This document shows, piece by piece, positions 49,410 through 59,618 of a stretch of 64,000 nt of DNA. A program made the position numbers and the translations under genes. This DNA is from CAYGZQ01 sp964354375 [NCBI: uncultured Planctomycetota bacterium] (GTDB taxonomy: Bacteria; JAJVIF01; JAPKYR01). The stretch is from NCBI GenBank assembly GCA_964354375.1, contig CAYGZQ010000001.1, forward strand, positions 44,745-108,744, given 5' to 3'. Position 1 is the stretch's first letter, and every line of letters starts with the position of its first letter. Under the pieces are notes generated by a model. That model worked only from the letters and a program-made list of their open reading frames with translations, searched no databases and was not told the origin of the DNA.

Positions 49410-50021
49410 ATGGCACCCTGGAAAAATGCTGTCGGCCGGGGATGGCGAGAATTGAAGTTTTTAACGAGTGTGCTTTTCCTTTTTCTGGCGGCGTTCCCGA
49501 CCTTCCTGGCCTCCTGCGGCGGCGAGCCAAAGTGGCCCGAGGGTCTTCCGCACGGTGAGGTCACTCTTACGAATATCGAGGACCCGGACGCCCCCGGCGC
49601 GTATTTCGACATCTCCGCCGGCGAGCTGATCTACGGTGACGAAGGACGCGGGCGGGGCGATATCTACCTCGAACGCACCTTCGTCGCGGGCAACCCGGCG
49701 CTCGGGATCGAGCTGCACGACGCCCAGCCGGATTCCATACTCTACGACACTACTGCGCCGGGCTGGGGTTCAAGCGGGTGGAAGACGGCTCCCGACGCAA
49801 ACACGCCGCCCAGGGTGCCGGTACGCAAGGACCATAACATCTGGGTCAAGACCTCCGAGGGCAACATCGGCAAAGTGCACATTCTGCTCCTGGAGGCCAA
49901 TTCCGACTACTCAAACATCTACAATATAAAACTTCAGTGGATTTACCAGCCCGACGGCTCCGGGGAGCTTCATGCCGTTTCCAGTACGACCGGCGAGTCG
50001 GGCACATCCGGGTCCGGCTGA
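49410..50021 (+). CDS. Hypothetical lipoprotein
   Basis: The 203-aa protein starts at ATG 49410 behind TAAGG. A basic start and a hydrophobic stretch (LTSVLFLFLAAFPTFLASC) end in the lipobox LASC. The mature region is beta-rich with acidic and glycine-rich turns (EDPDAPGAYFDISAGELIYG) and ends in a Ser/Thr/Gly-rich tail. No family recognised. It lies 45 bases upstream of the 951-aa lipoprotein on the same strand, so the two are probably cotranscribed. Confidence 0.75.
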   Translation: MAPWKNAVGRGWRELKFLTSVLFLFLAAFPTFLASCGGEPKWPEGLPHGEVTLTNIEDPDAPGAYFDISAGELIYGDEGRGRGDIYLERTFVAGNPALGIELHDAQPDSILYDTTAPGWGSSGWKTAPDANTPPRVPVRKDHNIWVKTSEGNIGKVHILLLEANSDYSNIYNIKLQWIYQPDGSGELHAVSSTTGESGTSGSG

Positions 50022-50066
50022 GTCGACATATCGTCGGTCGGGCCGACAACAGATGGAGGTCAGAGA

Positions 50067-52922
50067 ATGTCTAAGGGCAACCTCGCCTTGTCTACAATGT
50101 GTATCCTCATCCTGCTCGCCTTCGGATGCTCGTCAGGCGGGAGCTCCCCGGTAGCTCCAGGCGCCGAGTCGCCGCAAGCATCGGTTCACCAGTCGGGGTG
50201 GCAGACCCTCCTGGGGCTGTACGAGATCGAGGTGGACGTCGCGAGCGGGACTGCGAACATAGTGCCCCTTCGCGGGCCGGAGTTTCAGATCAACGTGGTC
50301 AAGTTCCTGCAGCCGCCCGCGGGGAATCCCGCAAACCTGGGTGTGAAAATCAATCCCGACGGCACGGACATCCCCAACGGGATTTTCGACATGGACATAT
50401 CCATTACTCACCCCTTCCCCGGCTCGAACCTACGAGGCTTCGATGTACGGGGAATCGTGCTCGGCGACAAGGGAACCGAAGTCTCGCAGTTCGACTACGA
50501 GGTCCAGTACCCGAAACCGTCGGAGCTGCGGGTTCTCAACGCTGACGGATACACGCGATGGTGGAACGCAGTCGAGTTTCTGACGCCCGGGCTTTTCGGG
50601 TACACGCCCACGTTCCTCGGCAAAGGGAACCCAAAGTCAACCGTCAACGGGTATAAGTACTTCGCCGACGGTCTCGGGGCCGCCGATCCGGTGAACCTCG
50701 ACATAGCCACGAGGGGCACGTTTTCAACGCAGACCGATGCGGGCGATCCGAACACCCTGACCAGGGAGTACATCATCAAGTTCCCGGTCGTCGGGGGGAT
50801 TCCGCAGATCAAGTTCAGGTACGCGATCTGCGCGTCATTCGCGGCCTGCGATCCGGGGACACCTCCTCCCGCCCCCGAAGATGCGTTTCCGCAGGAGGCC
50901 AACTGCCAGGAGCCTTACCAGGTGTCCGTCACGGTCGACCCCGGCAGCACGGCGTACTGGACTTCCACGGGATCGGGCGGCGATCTGGTCATGAATATCG
51001 AGATATTCGACTGGCAGGCTCCTGATAACCTCGACGGAGTCCCGGGTGAGATCGGACAGGTCCGGCTTGAATCGCCCACTCTCTGGACGGGCCTCAAGGA
51101 CCCGATCGCGTCGGGCATACCCATCCCCACTACCAACCCGACATCGTCAGCATGGCAGGTCGAGATCAAGAAAGTGATACCCACCGACGCTTGGCAGGAC
51201 GTTTTCATCACGGTCCAGTCGGCGGACCCGACCTCCTACGAGCCTCCTGTGCCGGGCGCCGGCATCTACCCAGGCGGCGCAGTCCTTTCGGCCTACTTCC
51301 TCGCCACACTTGAGCTCCCGGGCAACTCCCCGCCCCAGATCGGGACCATCTCCGGTCCGGACAAGTTCGTGCCCGGCGTTCAGCTCAAGTACAAGCTGTC
51401 GAGCGCGACGGATCTTCAGGACGGCTCGAACCTCACTGTAGAGTGGGACTTCGATAACGACGGAGTATTTGAAGACGATGAGGACGGCTCAGACACCAAC
51501 CTGACGGGCTCCTGCACATTCACCGGCGATCAGACATGTTATGTCCAGTGCCGGGTATACGACACAGCGATGGCGTACACCGACTCGAACGTGCTCACGG
51601 TGGAGCCGATGTCGCTGCCGTTCATCGATCCGATGGACACGACCACCGAGGGTCTGTGGACGGTGCAGAACGGAATTTTTGACATCCACTCCGCATCGAT
51701 CCAGTGGAACGTTCAAAACGATCACTGGTCCACAAGCTCGTCCTCGACAGGCTACTACCAGGACAACATGAACACGACGCTGATCAGCCCGATACTGCCG
51801 GCCGGCGACGAGGACACCGTGACCATAACGATAAGTCATCGCTACAGCACGGAGAGCGGCTTTGACACCTGCGTGGTGTATTACAGGAAAAACGGGGGAA
51901 GCTGGACACCTCTCAGCGGTGCATACACCGGCATAAGTGTGAGCTACCCGCAATACGAGGACACGGTGTTGTCGCTGGGGGGCCTGTGGCCTGGGGACAG
52001 CTTCGAGATCGCTTTTTCATTCGACAGCGACAGCTCGGTCAGCGGTTATCCCGGATGGGACATCACGGACGTGAGCGTCATCGATAACAAGCCTCCCGTA
52101 ATCCAGGGGATTTACGGTCCCACCGGTGTCGACAGCCTCGGTCCGTGGACATATACGACCGCCGCGACGGACCTGGACGGCATCTCCTCCTACATGTGGA
52201 GCGTTGAGCCGCCCAGCCTGCCGCCGAATTACGACGATGCGGGCGACGGCATGGGCGGAATCAATGTCACCTTCCCGGCCGACGGCAAATTCGACATCTG
52301 GGTGCAGGTGACCGACGCGGGCGATCCGCCTCTCTCATCCACCTTCGGTCCTTATCAGGTCATCGTGTTCTTCACTAATCCCGACGCTTTCTTCAGCGAC
52401 CACTTCGACAGCGATACGGGCGCATGGAGCTACACGGGCGGGATCGACAGCGGCTCCTACCAGGATTTCTGGCACATCGAAACACTTAACAGCATCCTGT
52501 CGAATGTGGGGCCGGATGGGTGCTACGCGGAGATCTCGATGCAGCCCATCGAGAAAACCGCCGGCATCGATATCACATTCCCCGACGACAGCGTGAACGA
52601 GACCAGATTCAGAATGCTTCACCAGCTTGCAACCGAGAGCGGAGGCGGTCTGCAGCCCTATGACGGACAATGGGTGACGCTTGACGGCGCCGTCATCGAG
52701 CCTTCGTACGGTTTCCTCTACGACGACGGCGGCGGTTCCTGGGCACACGGTTATTTCGTCGGCTACACCGACGGCTACGAGACGAGCACCTTCTACCTCG
52801 GCACGACTTACAACGACGGCCTCGATCACACTCTCACGTTCCACTCCCTGTCGACCGACACGACATCCAACTGCGACGGCGGCTGGCAGATCGATTACGT
52901 AGAGCTGTGGCAGGTCGAATAG
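50067..52922 (+). CDS. Large multidomain surface lipoprotein with PKD-like domain
   Basis: The 951-aa protein starts behind ATGGAGGTCAG. Its signal ends in the lipobox LAFGC (C21), followed by a Ser/Gly linker. Residues about 40-420 form a large beta-rich region (LLGLYEIEVDVASGTANIVP, DGYTRWWNAVEFLTPGLFGY). Residues about 430-510 resemble a PKD or cadherin-like domain (LTVEWDFDNDGVFEDDEDGS). Two later segments resemble lectin-like or MAM-like sandwich domains, each with a WSTSS/WSYTGG-type core. The protein is probably displayed on the cell surface and may bind a polymer. It ends at a terminator. Confidence 0.78.
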   Translation: MSKGNLALSTMCILILLAFGCSSGGSSPVAPGAESPQASVHQSGWQTLLGLYEIEVDVASGTANIVPLRGPEFQINVVKFLQPPAGNPANLGVKINPDGTDIPNGIFDMDISITHPFPGSNLRGFDVRGIVLGDKGTEVSQFDYEVQYPKPSELRVLNADGYTRWWNAVEFLTPGLFGYTPTFLGKGNPKSTVNGYKYFADGLGAADPVNLDIATRGTFSTQTDAGDPNTLTREYIIKFPVVGGIPQIKFRYAICASFAACDPGTPPPAPEDAFPQEANCQEPYQVSVTVDPGSTAYWTSTGSGGDLVMNIEIFDWQAPDNLDGVPGEIGQVRLESPTLWTGLKDPIASGIPIPTTNPTSSAWQVEIKKVIPTDAWQDVFITVQSADPTSYEPPVPGAGIYPGGAVLSAYFLATLELPGNSPPQIGTISGPDKFVPGVQLKYKLSSATDLQDGSNLTVEWDFDNDGVFEDDEDGSDTNLTGSCTFTGDQTCYVQCRVYDTAMAYTDSNVLTVEPMSLPFIDPMDTTTEGLWTVQNGIFDIHSASIQWNVQNDHWSTSSSSTGYYQDNMNTTLISPILPAGDEDTVTITISHRYSTESGFDTCVVYYRKNGGSWTPLSGAYTGISVSYPQYEDTVLSLGGLWPGDSFEIAFSFDSDSSVSGYPGWDITDVSVIDNKPPVIQGIYGPTGVDSLGPWTYTTAATDLDGISSYMWSVEPPSLPPNYDDAGDGMGGINVTFPADGKFDIWVQVTDAGDPPLSSTFGPYQVIVFFTNPDAFFSDHFDSDTGAWSYTGGIDSGSYQDFWHIETLNSILSNVGPDGCYAEISMQPIEKTAGIDITFPDDSVNETRFRMLHQLATESGGGLQPYDGQWVTLDGAVIEPSYGFLYDDGGGSWAHGYFVGYTDGYETSTFYLGTTYNDGLDHTLTFHSLSTDTTSNCDGGWQIDYVELWQVE

Positions 52923-52952
52923 GCATAGACCACTCGACTTCCGAATAATCCA

Positions 52953-52995
52953 ACGGTCCCCCTTCTCTCGCTTTTTCCGGGGACCGTTTTTCTTT
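52953..52995 (+). terminator. Rho-independent terminator of the lipoprotein pair
   Basis: ACGGTCCCC (52953-52961) pairs perfectly with GGGGACCGT (52979-52987) and is followed by TTTTCTTTC. It ends the 49410-52922 unit. Confidence 0.88.
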
Positions 52996-53030
52996 CGTGG
53001 GCCCCAGACCGTATAATTGCCATCCGAACT

Positions 53031-55622
53031 GTGGACGGATTCGCCGGCATAGATCGAAAGCATCCCGACCTGCTTCCCCTCGGAATCCTTCTCCTGCTCG
53101 CGGTAGGGTTCTTTTTTTCCGCGCTTTTCCTGGGTCGCGCCGCCATGATGAACAGCGGCAGGATGTTCGAGCCCTGGAGGTCGGTGCTGATCGAGAACGG
53201 CGAGGGCACCGTGGAGCAGGTCGGAAACAACCAGCCGGTCTACAAGTGGAAAACTCCCGAGGGATTCGCGGACGATATGAACCGCCAGTTCGTTCCGTGG
53301 GGGCTGTACTCGCAGGAAAGAATCCGTGAAGGCGGATGGCCTCTCTGGAATCCGCACCTGGCATGCGGCCAGCCGCTGTACGCCAACCACCAGACCGGCC
53401 TTGCGAATCCGCTTATATTGCTGTGCTATTACATCTTCCCGGGACTCGCGGCGTTCACGGCCATCTTCTTCAGCGTCTTTGTCCTCGCGGGATGGGGGAT
53501 GTACGCGTACCTGCGAATCCTCGGACTCGGACGCTGGCCCGCACTGCTGGCCGCCGTCACCTATCAGTTCATGCTCGGCTACATCCCCGCTCAGGATACA
53601 CTCGTAGTCGAGAAAGCTCTGTTCCCGTTTCTGCTGTATTCAATTGAGAGGATCGTCCGTGCGCCGGCTGGAAAAGGCGGCGTATGGGTCTTCCTCTCGA
53701 TACTTCTGCTCGCATTGGTCCAGACGTCCTGCCACGCATACGAGGCCGTCTTTATCTCGTACCTCCTGGGGCCCTATATCGTCTTCATAGCAGGCGACGC
53801 CAACTCGTTTTCCAGGGGGCGGGTTTGGCGCACGATCGGGAAGCGCATCGTTCTCGCGCTCGGAATCTACATTCTCGCGATTCTCGTCGGACTCGCGCAG
53901 AACTTCCCCACGCTCGAGTTCTACGAACGCTCGACCCGGTTCGCAGGCTTCGAGGAGCAGGCTGTACAGGCGTCACTGTTCGAGCAGAGCCTCACGTGGA
54001 TTCAGTCGCTGATGTTCGCCTTCCCGCGACTCTTCGGCGACTACCTCCTGCAGAACATGCCCCTGGAACACTATCTCCTGAACTACGGCTACGTGGGGGT
54101 CGTCACTCTCCTGGCGGCATCGTTCGCCGGATGGATCTCCGCGACAAGAAGGCAACTTTGGTTCTGGCGGATCGCGGCGCTCGTTTTCTTCGTATCGATC
54201 ATCTGGAACTGGTTCTATTTCAACATTCTATGCGGACTTCCGCTTTTCAGGATCAGCCTGATGAAGCCGTTCGGCCCGTTCTTCTTCGCGATTGTCGTAC
54301 TCGCGGGACATGGCTTCAGGTTCCTTCTGGAGCCGAAGCGCATTGGGACCCCCGGCAATCGCTGGACGGGCTATGCATCGGTGGTCGTTTTCGCCTCGGC
54401 TCTGAGCATGGGGGGTCTGTTCCTCTACTCACTTGTGGACCCCACCCGCACTTTCTCCAACCAGGAATCATATGCGTTCGGGCAGGTGGAGATCGGCGCC
54501 TGCGTTGCAGCACTCGCCTGCCTGGTCGTAGGTTTCTACTGGCGCTTCACAAACAAGCAGAATAGCGGACCGAAGAAACTCGACAAAGATCGAGCTCTCA
54601 TGATCGCGGCTTTGGCTCTGATGGGCGTGATTCTCATCGACCTTTGGCCCGTGAAAGCTCATTTCAACCCGTTCGTTCCGAGAAATGAGCTTTACTTCTC
54701 AACCAATTCCGTCGAGTTCCTGAAATCGCGTCTCGAATGGAAGCCGGGGAATCCGGACGGCCCGTATCGTTTCGGACGCTCATGGAAGGAAGTTCTCCCG
54801 CCCAATACCGGCATGGTTCTGGGGCTGGACGATTTCGGGGGGTACGATTCCAACCTCGTCGGCCGGTACGCTCAGTTGCTGAAGACGGTCGACCCGTCGA
54901 TCGTCGTCGGAGTGCACTACATCGAGACTCCCCGCTACAGAGAGGAACGCCCGGGCTGCGGAAAGGGATTCGAAGCGCCCTTGTGGGACATGCTGGGGGT
55001 CAAGTATGTCGTCGCGCATCCCGGACATCTGGGCCAGTTTGTGCCCCCCGAACGCTGGCGCCACGTCTGGATGAACGGCATCCTGCTCGTGCAGAACATC
55101 GACGCCCTCCCGAGAATGCATCTTGTCGAGCGCGTAACCGCTGTCAGCCGGGATGAGGAGGCGCTCGAACTGGCGGCACGGCTCGACCCGTCCGTTGAGG
55201 CCGTTGTCGAGAGAGATGATCCGCTCCCGGTCGAGCTTTCTCCCGTTGAGGACCCGACGGGAAATCCACCGGGAACGGTCGTCATCACCGATTACCGTCC
55301 GGAGAAGGTCACGGCATCTGTCTCGTGCGAGCGGCCCGCGTTACTGTGCTTCTTCGACACCTGGTTTCCGGGATGGACAGTCGAGGTCGACGGGAAGCCT
55401 GCCGACCTGGAGCGCGTCGATTACACGTTCAAAGGCGTGTTTCTCGACAAGGGCGACCATGAAGTGATTTTCAGCTACCGGCCCAGGTCGGTTTTGTACG
55501 GACTTCTGGGAACGCTCGCGGGGCTGGTCCTGACGCTACTTCTGGCGAGGCCGCTGTCGAGGCTTGGAGGACATCCGCCCCCGATCGGCGATTCTCTTCC
55601 GGGCAATCCCGACGTGATATAA
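53031..55622 (+). CDS. YfhO-family polytopic membrane protein, paralogue 2
   Basis: The 863-aa protein opens with GTG at 53031. A TATAAT box (53011-53016) lies 14 bases before it and there is no Shine-Dalgarno sequence, so the mRNA may be almost leaderless; a later start is possible. About 12 membrane helices run to residue about 540, then an extracytoplasmic domain and a final helix. YfhO-type marks include NRQFVPWGLYSQERIREGGW with PLWNPHLACGQPLYAN near the start and DTWFPGWTVEVDGKPA near the end. It matches the protein at 26046-28634 in layout and length. Likely a GT-C-like transferase for surface glycans. Its stop overlaps the promoter of rel. Confidence 0.87.
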   Translation: MDGFAGIDRKHPDLLPLGILLLLAVGFFFSALFLGRAAMMNSGRMFEPWRSVLIENGEGTVEQVGNNQPVYKWKTPEGFADDMNRQFVPWGLYSQERIREGGWPLWNPHLACGQPLYANHQTGLANPLILLCYYIFPGLAAFTAIFFSVFVLAGWGMYAYLRILGLGRWPALLAAVTYQFMLGYIPAQDTLVVEKALFPFLLYSIERIVRAPAGKGGVWVFLSILLLALVQTSCHAYEAVFISYLLGPYIVFIAGDANSFSRGRVWRTIGKRIVLALGIYILAILVGLAQNFPTLEFYERSTRFAGFEEQAVQASLFEQSLTWIQSLMFAFPRLFGDYLLQNMPLEHYLLNYGYVGVVTLLAASFAGWISATRRQLWFWRIAALVFFVSIIWNWFYFNILCGLPLFRISLMKPFGPFFFAIVVLAGHGFRFLLEPKRIGTPGNRWTGYASVVVFASALSMGGLFLYSLVDPTRTFSNQESYAFGQVEIGACVAALACLVVGFYWRFTNKQNSGPKKLDKDRALMIAALALMGVILIDLWPVKAHFNPFVPRNELYFSTNSVEFLKSRLEWKPGNPDGPYRFGRSWKEVLPPNTGMVLGLDDFGGYDSNLVGRYAQLLKTVDPSIVVGVHYIETPRYREERPGCGKGFEAPLWDMLGVKYVVAHPGHLGQFVPPERWRHVWMNGILLVQNIDALPRMHLVERVTAVSRDEEALELAARLDPSVEAVVERDDPLPVELSPVEDPTGNPPGTVVITDYRPEKVTASVSCERPALLCFFDTWFPGWTVEVDGKPADLERVDYTFKGVFLDKGDHEVIFSYRPRSVLYGLLGTLAGLVLTLLLARPLSRLGGHPPPIGDSLPGNPDVI

Positions 55623-55623
55623 T
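55615..55623 (+). promoter_or_regulatory. Extended -10 promoter element before rel
   Basis: TGATATAAT gives a perfect -10 box (55618-55623) with the extended TG motif one base ahead, compensating for a poor -35 region. It overlaps the YfhO stop codon and lies 60 bases before the rel ATG. Confidence 0.5.
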
Positions 55624-55682
55624 CTTGAATGAGAGCGCCGCTTCGGCATTGATGCCGCGAACCGACTCTCACATCGCGCGAG

Positions 55683-57944
55683 ATGAGCAAGACCGCTGGG
55701 GACATAAACAGCGAGCCCAGGCATAAGGGCATCGAATGCGACTCCAAGCTCGATCCGAGGCTGGATCGCATCCTTGCGCGGTTCCAGAAAGACAAAACCG
55801 ATCCGGACACCGATACGATCATCCGGGCGTTCGAATTCGCCGACAGGGCGCACAAGGGAAAGATGCGGAAGAGCGGAGACCCGTTCATCACTCATCCCCT
55901 CGATGTGGCCGGGATTCTGGCGGATTTCAAGCTCGACGTGCCGGTGATCGCGGCCGCGCTGATGCACGACGTCATCGAGGACTCGGAGCAGCCGGAGGTC
56001 GAGGAGAAGGCGATACAGGGCCTGTTCGGGGAAGAGATTCTCCAGCTTGTGCAGGGCGTGACGAAGCTGAGCAAGCTCGAGCAGGACCTTCAGCCCGCGG
56101 AATCCTTCAGGGAGGTCGACAACATAGCCAAAATGATATTGGCTATGGCCCGCGACATCAGGGTGATTCTCATCAAGCTCGCCGACCGTCTCCACAACAT
56201 GCGGACTCTGCAGTACCTGGAGCCGGAAAGACAGCGCGCGATCGCGAAGGAGACGCTGGAAGTGTACGCTCCTCTCGCTCATCGACTGGGGATGGCTGCG
56301 CTGCGCTGGGAGCTGGAGGACCTTGCGTTCAAGCGGCTATACCCCGAGGAGTACGAGGAGCTAGTGCAGATGGTCGCGCTGAAGCGCGAGGACCGTGAGC
56401 GATATCTTCGCGAGATCATTATCGCGCTCGAGCTTCTTCTGAGGCGGCACAACATGGAAGCGAGGGTGATGGGTCGCGCGAAGCATCTCTATTCGATCTG
56501 GCGGAAGATGCGCAGTGAGGATCTCACGTTCGACCAGGTGCTCGACCTTCACGCGGTGCGCATCATCGTGAATACGGTGCAGGATTGTTACGCGGCCCTG
56601 GGCCACATCCACACCGTCTACAAACCCCTCTTTGAAACATTCAAGGACTACATCGGCTGCCCGAAATCGAACCTGTACCAGTCCCTGCATACGACGGTGA
56701 TCGGACCCAAGGGCCAGCCCGTCGAAATCCAGATTCGCACCTGGGAGATGCACCAGGTGGCAGAGTATGGGATCGCCGCCCACTGGCTTTACAAGGAGGG
56801 CCGGCTTGCCAAAACGTCCCTGGACGAGAAGGTCTCGTGGCTCAGGGAGGTAATGGACTTCCGCAAGGACTCTCCGGACAACAAATCGTTCGTGAACGCG
56901 CTCCTGGTGGATCTTTTCCAGGACGAGGTGTTCGTGTTTACCCCAAAGGGCGATATTGTCACGCTCCCCGCGGGATCGACGTCTGTGGACTTCGCCTACA
57001 AGATACACACGGAGATCGGGAATCGATGCCGGGGCGCGAAGATCAACAAGAAGATGGTGCCGCTCGACACACCGCTCAAGAACGGCGACATCGTCGAGAT
57101 CGTCGTCGCCAAGGGCGATGCCGGGAGAGTGGGACCCTCGCGCCACTGGCTTGACTTCGTGAAAACGTCCGGCGCTCGAGAGAAGATCCGGCTGTGGATG
57201 CGGAAGGAAACGGTCGAGGACACGGTCAAGGCCGGAAAGGCTATCCTCGAGCAGGAGCAGAGGCGTCTCGGCTTCTCACAGGTGCACCTTGCCAGCACGG
57301 CCAACCTGAAGCGCGAGCTGAAGCTTTTCGGCGCCAAGACACTGGACGAGCTGTACTATGCGATCGGGCGTGGCGACCTGACGGCGAGGGGAGTGATCGA
57401 CACCCTGCGCGGTCAGATGGTAGCCAGGCTTCAGAAGAGCAGGAGGCAGATTCCCCAGCCGATCGTCGAGCGCAGGAGCGCGCCCCAGGGAGTCGCGGGG
57501 AATCTCGGCCTGCTGGTGGACGCCAACCCGGACGTTTTCGTGCGCCTGGCCCGATGCTGCCAGCCGATCCCGGGAGACTCCGTCGTCGGGTTCACCACGA
57601 AGGGGCGCGGCATCAGCATCCATCAGATCGATTGCCCGCAGGTGAAAGCCATCAAGGACAAGGAGCGGCTTCTGCCCGCCGAGTGGGACGAAAGCGTTGA
57701 CCAGTCATTCGTCACCGGCATCGATGTCTGGGCGCTGAACCGAACCGGGATGCTCTCCGATGTCACCCAGGTCTTGAGGGACCACCATGTGGATGTCAAC
57801 GACGTCAGGATAGTGTATTCGGGCGACGACACTGCGAAGATCGAGCTGACGGTTGAGGTACAGAACTCGCGGGAGCTCAATTCAGTGATTCACAAGATTC
57901 GGTCGATCCCCGACGTGATCGACACAACCCGGAGCAAGAGCTGA
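55683..57944 (+). CDS. rel: Bifunctional (p)ppGpp synthetase/hydrolase (Rel/SpoT)
   Basis: The 753-aa protein controls the stringent response. The hydrolase HD domain (about 45-195) has KMRKSGDPFITHPLDVAGIL and ALMHDVIEDS (H95, D96), with intact metal residues. The synthetase domain (about 255-365) has GRAKHLYSIWRKM, DLHAVRIIVN, FKDYIGCPKSNLYQSLHTTV and VEIQIRTWEMHQVAEYGIAAHW. TGS (about 405-465: VFVFTPKGDIVTLPAGSTSV) and a C-terminal ACT domain (about 675-750) complete the layout. Intact hydrolase and synthetase sites mean it is probably the only long RSH enzyme. FKDYIGCPK is a slight variant of the usual FKDYIAxPK. dtd follows, as in many genomes. Confidence 0.96.
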   Translation: MSKTAGDINSEPRHKGIECDSKLDPRLDRILARFQKDKTDPDTDTIIRAFEFADRAHKGKMRKSGDPFITHPLDVAGILADFKLDVPVIAAALMHDVIEDSEQPEVEEKAIQGLFGEEILQLVQGVTKLSKLEQDLQPAESFREVDNIAKMILAMARDIRVILIKLADRLHNMRTLQYLEPERQRAIAKETLEVYAPLAHRLGMAALRWELEDLAFKRLYPEEYEELVQMVALKREDRERYLREIIIALELLLRRHNMEARVMGRAKHLYSIWRKMRSEDLTFDQVLDLHAVRIIVNTVQDCYAALGHIHTVYKPLFETFKDYIGCPKSNLYQSLHTTVIGPKGQPVEIQIRTWEMHQVAEYGIAAHWLYKEGRLAKTSLDEKVSWLREVMDFRKDSPDNKSFVNALLVDLFQDEVFVFTPKGDIVTLPAGSTSVDFAYKIHTEIGNRCRGAKINKKMVPLDTPLKNGDIVEIVVAKGDAGRVGPSRHWLDFVKTSGAREKIRLWMRKETVEDTVKAGKAILEQEQRRLGFSQVHLASTANLKRELKLFGAKTLDELYYAIGRGDLTARGVIDTLRGQMVARLQKSRRQIPQPIVERRSAPQGVAGNLGLLVDANPDVFVRLARCCQPIPGDSVVGFTTKGRGISIHQIDCPQVKAIKDKERLLPAEWDESVDQSFVTGIDVWALNRTGMLSDVTQVLRDHHVDVNDVRIVYSGDDTAKIELTVEVQNSRELNSVIHKIRSIPDVIDTTRSKS

Positions 57945-58055
57945 CTCAGGGGCGATTGGCCTCATGTGAACAACAGCGCTCCGTGTATAAGTTTCCTTCG
58001 TTTGATTTAACATGCATTACGGCAATTTAAGAAAATCTTATACAGCGTTTTCCAC

Positions 58056-58541
58056 ATGAGAGTCGTCGTACAAAGATCAGGCCCCTCCGAGTGTGTGGTC
58101 GCCGGGGAAGTGACCGGACGGATTCCGTCGGGTCTCGTGGCCCTTGTTTCGGTCGATCCCGAGGACGGTCCGGGCGATGTCGAATGGATGGGAAACAAGA
58201 TCGCCGGCCTGAGAATATTCCCCGACACAGACGGCAAGATGAACAGGTCGCTTCTGGATGTCCAGAACGACTGGGCGAGCGCCGCACAACCGTCGGATGA
58301 TGCCAGACCCGGCGTTCTGTCGATCAGCCAGTTCACTCTGCACGGAAGAACGAAGAAGGGTTTCCGGCCGTCGTTTACCGGGGCCGCTCCGCCGGAAAAG
58401 GCGAAGGAGTACTACCGGCTCTTCAATGAGGACCTGCGAAGAAGGGGGCTCTATGTCGCCGAAGGAGTCTTCGGTGCGATGATGGACATCCATCTCGTCA
58501 ACGAAGGGCCCGTCACAATCATCATCGACAGCAAGGATTGA
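58056..58541 (+). CDS. dtd: D-aminoacyl-tRNA deacylase
   Basis: The 161-aa protein frees tRNA from wrongly attached D-amino acids and glycine. Motifs: MRVVVQRSGPSECVVAGEVTG at the start, KIAGLRIFPDTDGKMNRSLL, the active-site SQFTLHGRTKKGFRPSFTGA, and MMDIHLVNEGPVTIII with the NxGPVT cross-subunit motif (here NEGPVT). It follows rel after 111 AT-rich bases, the common rel-dtd order. Gln and Thr in SQFTL, expected for catalysis, are present. It ends at the shared terminator. Confidence 0.95.
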   Translation: MRVVVQRSGPSECVVAGEVTGRIPSGLVALVSVDPEDGPGDVEWMGNKIAGLRIFPDTDGKMNRSLLDVQNDWASAAQPSDDARPGVLSISQFTLHGRTKKGFRPSFTGAAPPEKAKEYYRLFNEDLRRRGLYVAEGVFGAMMDIHLVNEGPVTIIIDSKD

Positions 58542-58572
58542 AAAAACGCCCCCGGTTGACGGGGGCGGTTCA
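58541..58572 (-). terminator. Terminator of the zinc-ribbon membrane protein gene
   Basis: On the minus strand CGCCCCCG pairs with CGGGGGCG around a TCAAC loop, followed by TTTTTT. In the plus direction the same stem follows dtd but lacks a T-run, so it mainly serves the minus-strand gene. Confidence 0.88.
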
Positions 58573-58593
58573 ATCAAGCTTCCGATCCCGAAA

Positions 58594-59445
58594 TCATCGC
58601 CTCTTCGGGAACCGATTCTCCAGCATCAGAGACACCATAACGAGGTAGACGGGCAACGTAACGAATACGCCGATACCGCAGGCAATGCCGCCGATGCCTC
58701 CGATTATCCCGGCGACCAGACCGAACACCCAATACATCAACATGTTTTCCTTCATTACTTCAAATGCCTTCTTCCCGGCATCCATGAACTCCATGTTTTC
58801 CTCCATGATGAAATGCATGCCGAACGCGAAGAAAGGCGTCACCCAGCCCCCTATGGCGAGCCCGAGAACAAACATGACCAGACTCAGTATGAAAGTGAGA
58901 ATCACGCCGATTACCGGAATCAACGCCAGGATAAAGCTGATGATCCAAATGATCGCGTACACGACTCCCATAGCCAGAAGGTAAAGAAAGACAAGAAGAA
59001 ACGTAGGCCCGAACTTCGAGAAGCCGACAGAGAACACGCTTCCTGGATCGACCTTGGGCGTCTCTCCTCTCAGCTTTCCCCTGATGACCTGCAGTGAGCC
59101 TGCGAGCAGCGGCCCAAAGAGCAAATAGCCCGTTATCCAACTGACGATTCCGACAAGCAGACCGATCAGCAGATAGCTGCCGAAGTCGCTGAAGACTTCA
59201 TTGAATGCCTTGCTGACCCAGCCTCCGAGATCGATCTGGCCGGTTCCTCCAGTCGGAGGCGCCTGACGTGGCGGCGGAGGTGCGGCCTGACGAGGTGGAG
59301 GAGGAGGCGGTGGTGCGGTGTAGCTCGGCGGTCGAGGAGGCGGCTGCGCCGGTTGTCCCGGCGGGGGGGCTCCCATCGTTGCGCCGCATTTCTGACAGAA
59401 ACTGGAACTCGCTTCGTTCTCAAAGCCGCATGAAGGGCATTTCAT
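58594..59445 (-). CDS. Zinc-ribbon membrane protein with proline-rich linker
   Basis: I start at ATG 59445, behind AGGAGAG; the frame is open 19 codons more. The 283-aa protein begins with a zinc ribbon (MKCPSCGFENEASSSFCQKC), then a Pro/Gln-rich linker (about 25-75), then about five hydrophobic helices (YLLIGLLVGIVSWITGYLLF and VYAIIWIISFILALIPVIGV among them). The membrane part resembles DUF-type integral proteins with glycine-rich helices. Such zinc-ribbon-plus-membrane proteins are common in bacteria and of unknown function. It has its own terminator and is convergent with dtd. Confidence 0.8.
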   Translation of the reverse strand: MKCPSCGFENEASSSFCQKCGATMGAPPPGQPAQPPPRPPSYTAPPPPPPPRQAAPPPPRQAPPTGGTGQIDLGGWVSKAFNEVFSDFGSYLLIGLLVGIVSWITGYLLFGPLLAGSLQVIRGKLRGETPKVDPGSVFSVGFSKFGPTFLLVFLYLLAMGVVYAIIWIISFILALIPVIGVILTFILSLVMFVLGLAIGGWVTPFFAFGMHFIMEENMEFMDAGKKAFEVMKENMLMYWVFGLVAGIIGGIGGIACGIGVFVTLPVYLVMVSLMLENRFPKRR

Positions 59446-59618
59446 GGTTGCAGGCTCTCCTTTTGTCGAGGAATTCGGATGGAGGCGAGCTTCTGTCTCC
59501 ATCCTTTATAGGTCTTAATGCGATTTAACAAGGTCAATTTATAATACACTTGACCGCGGAACGCAATTCAGGCGACACCACCTGCACATCGGAATTCCGC
59601 TACTATGAAGCAGCGGGT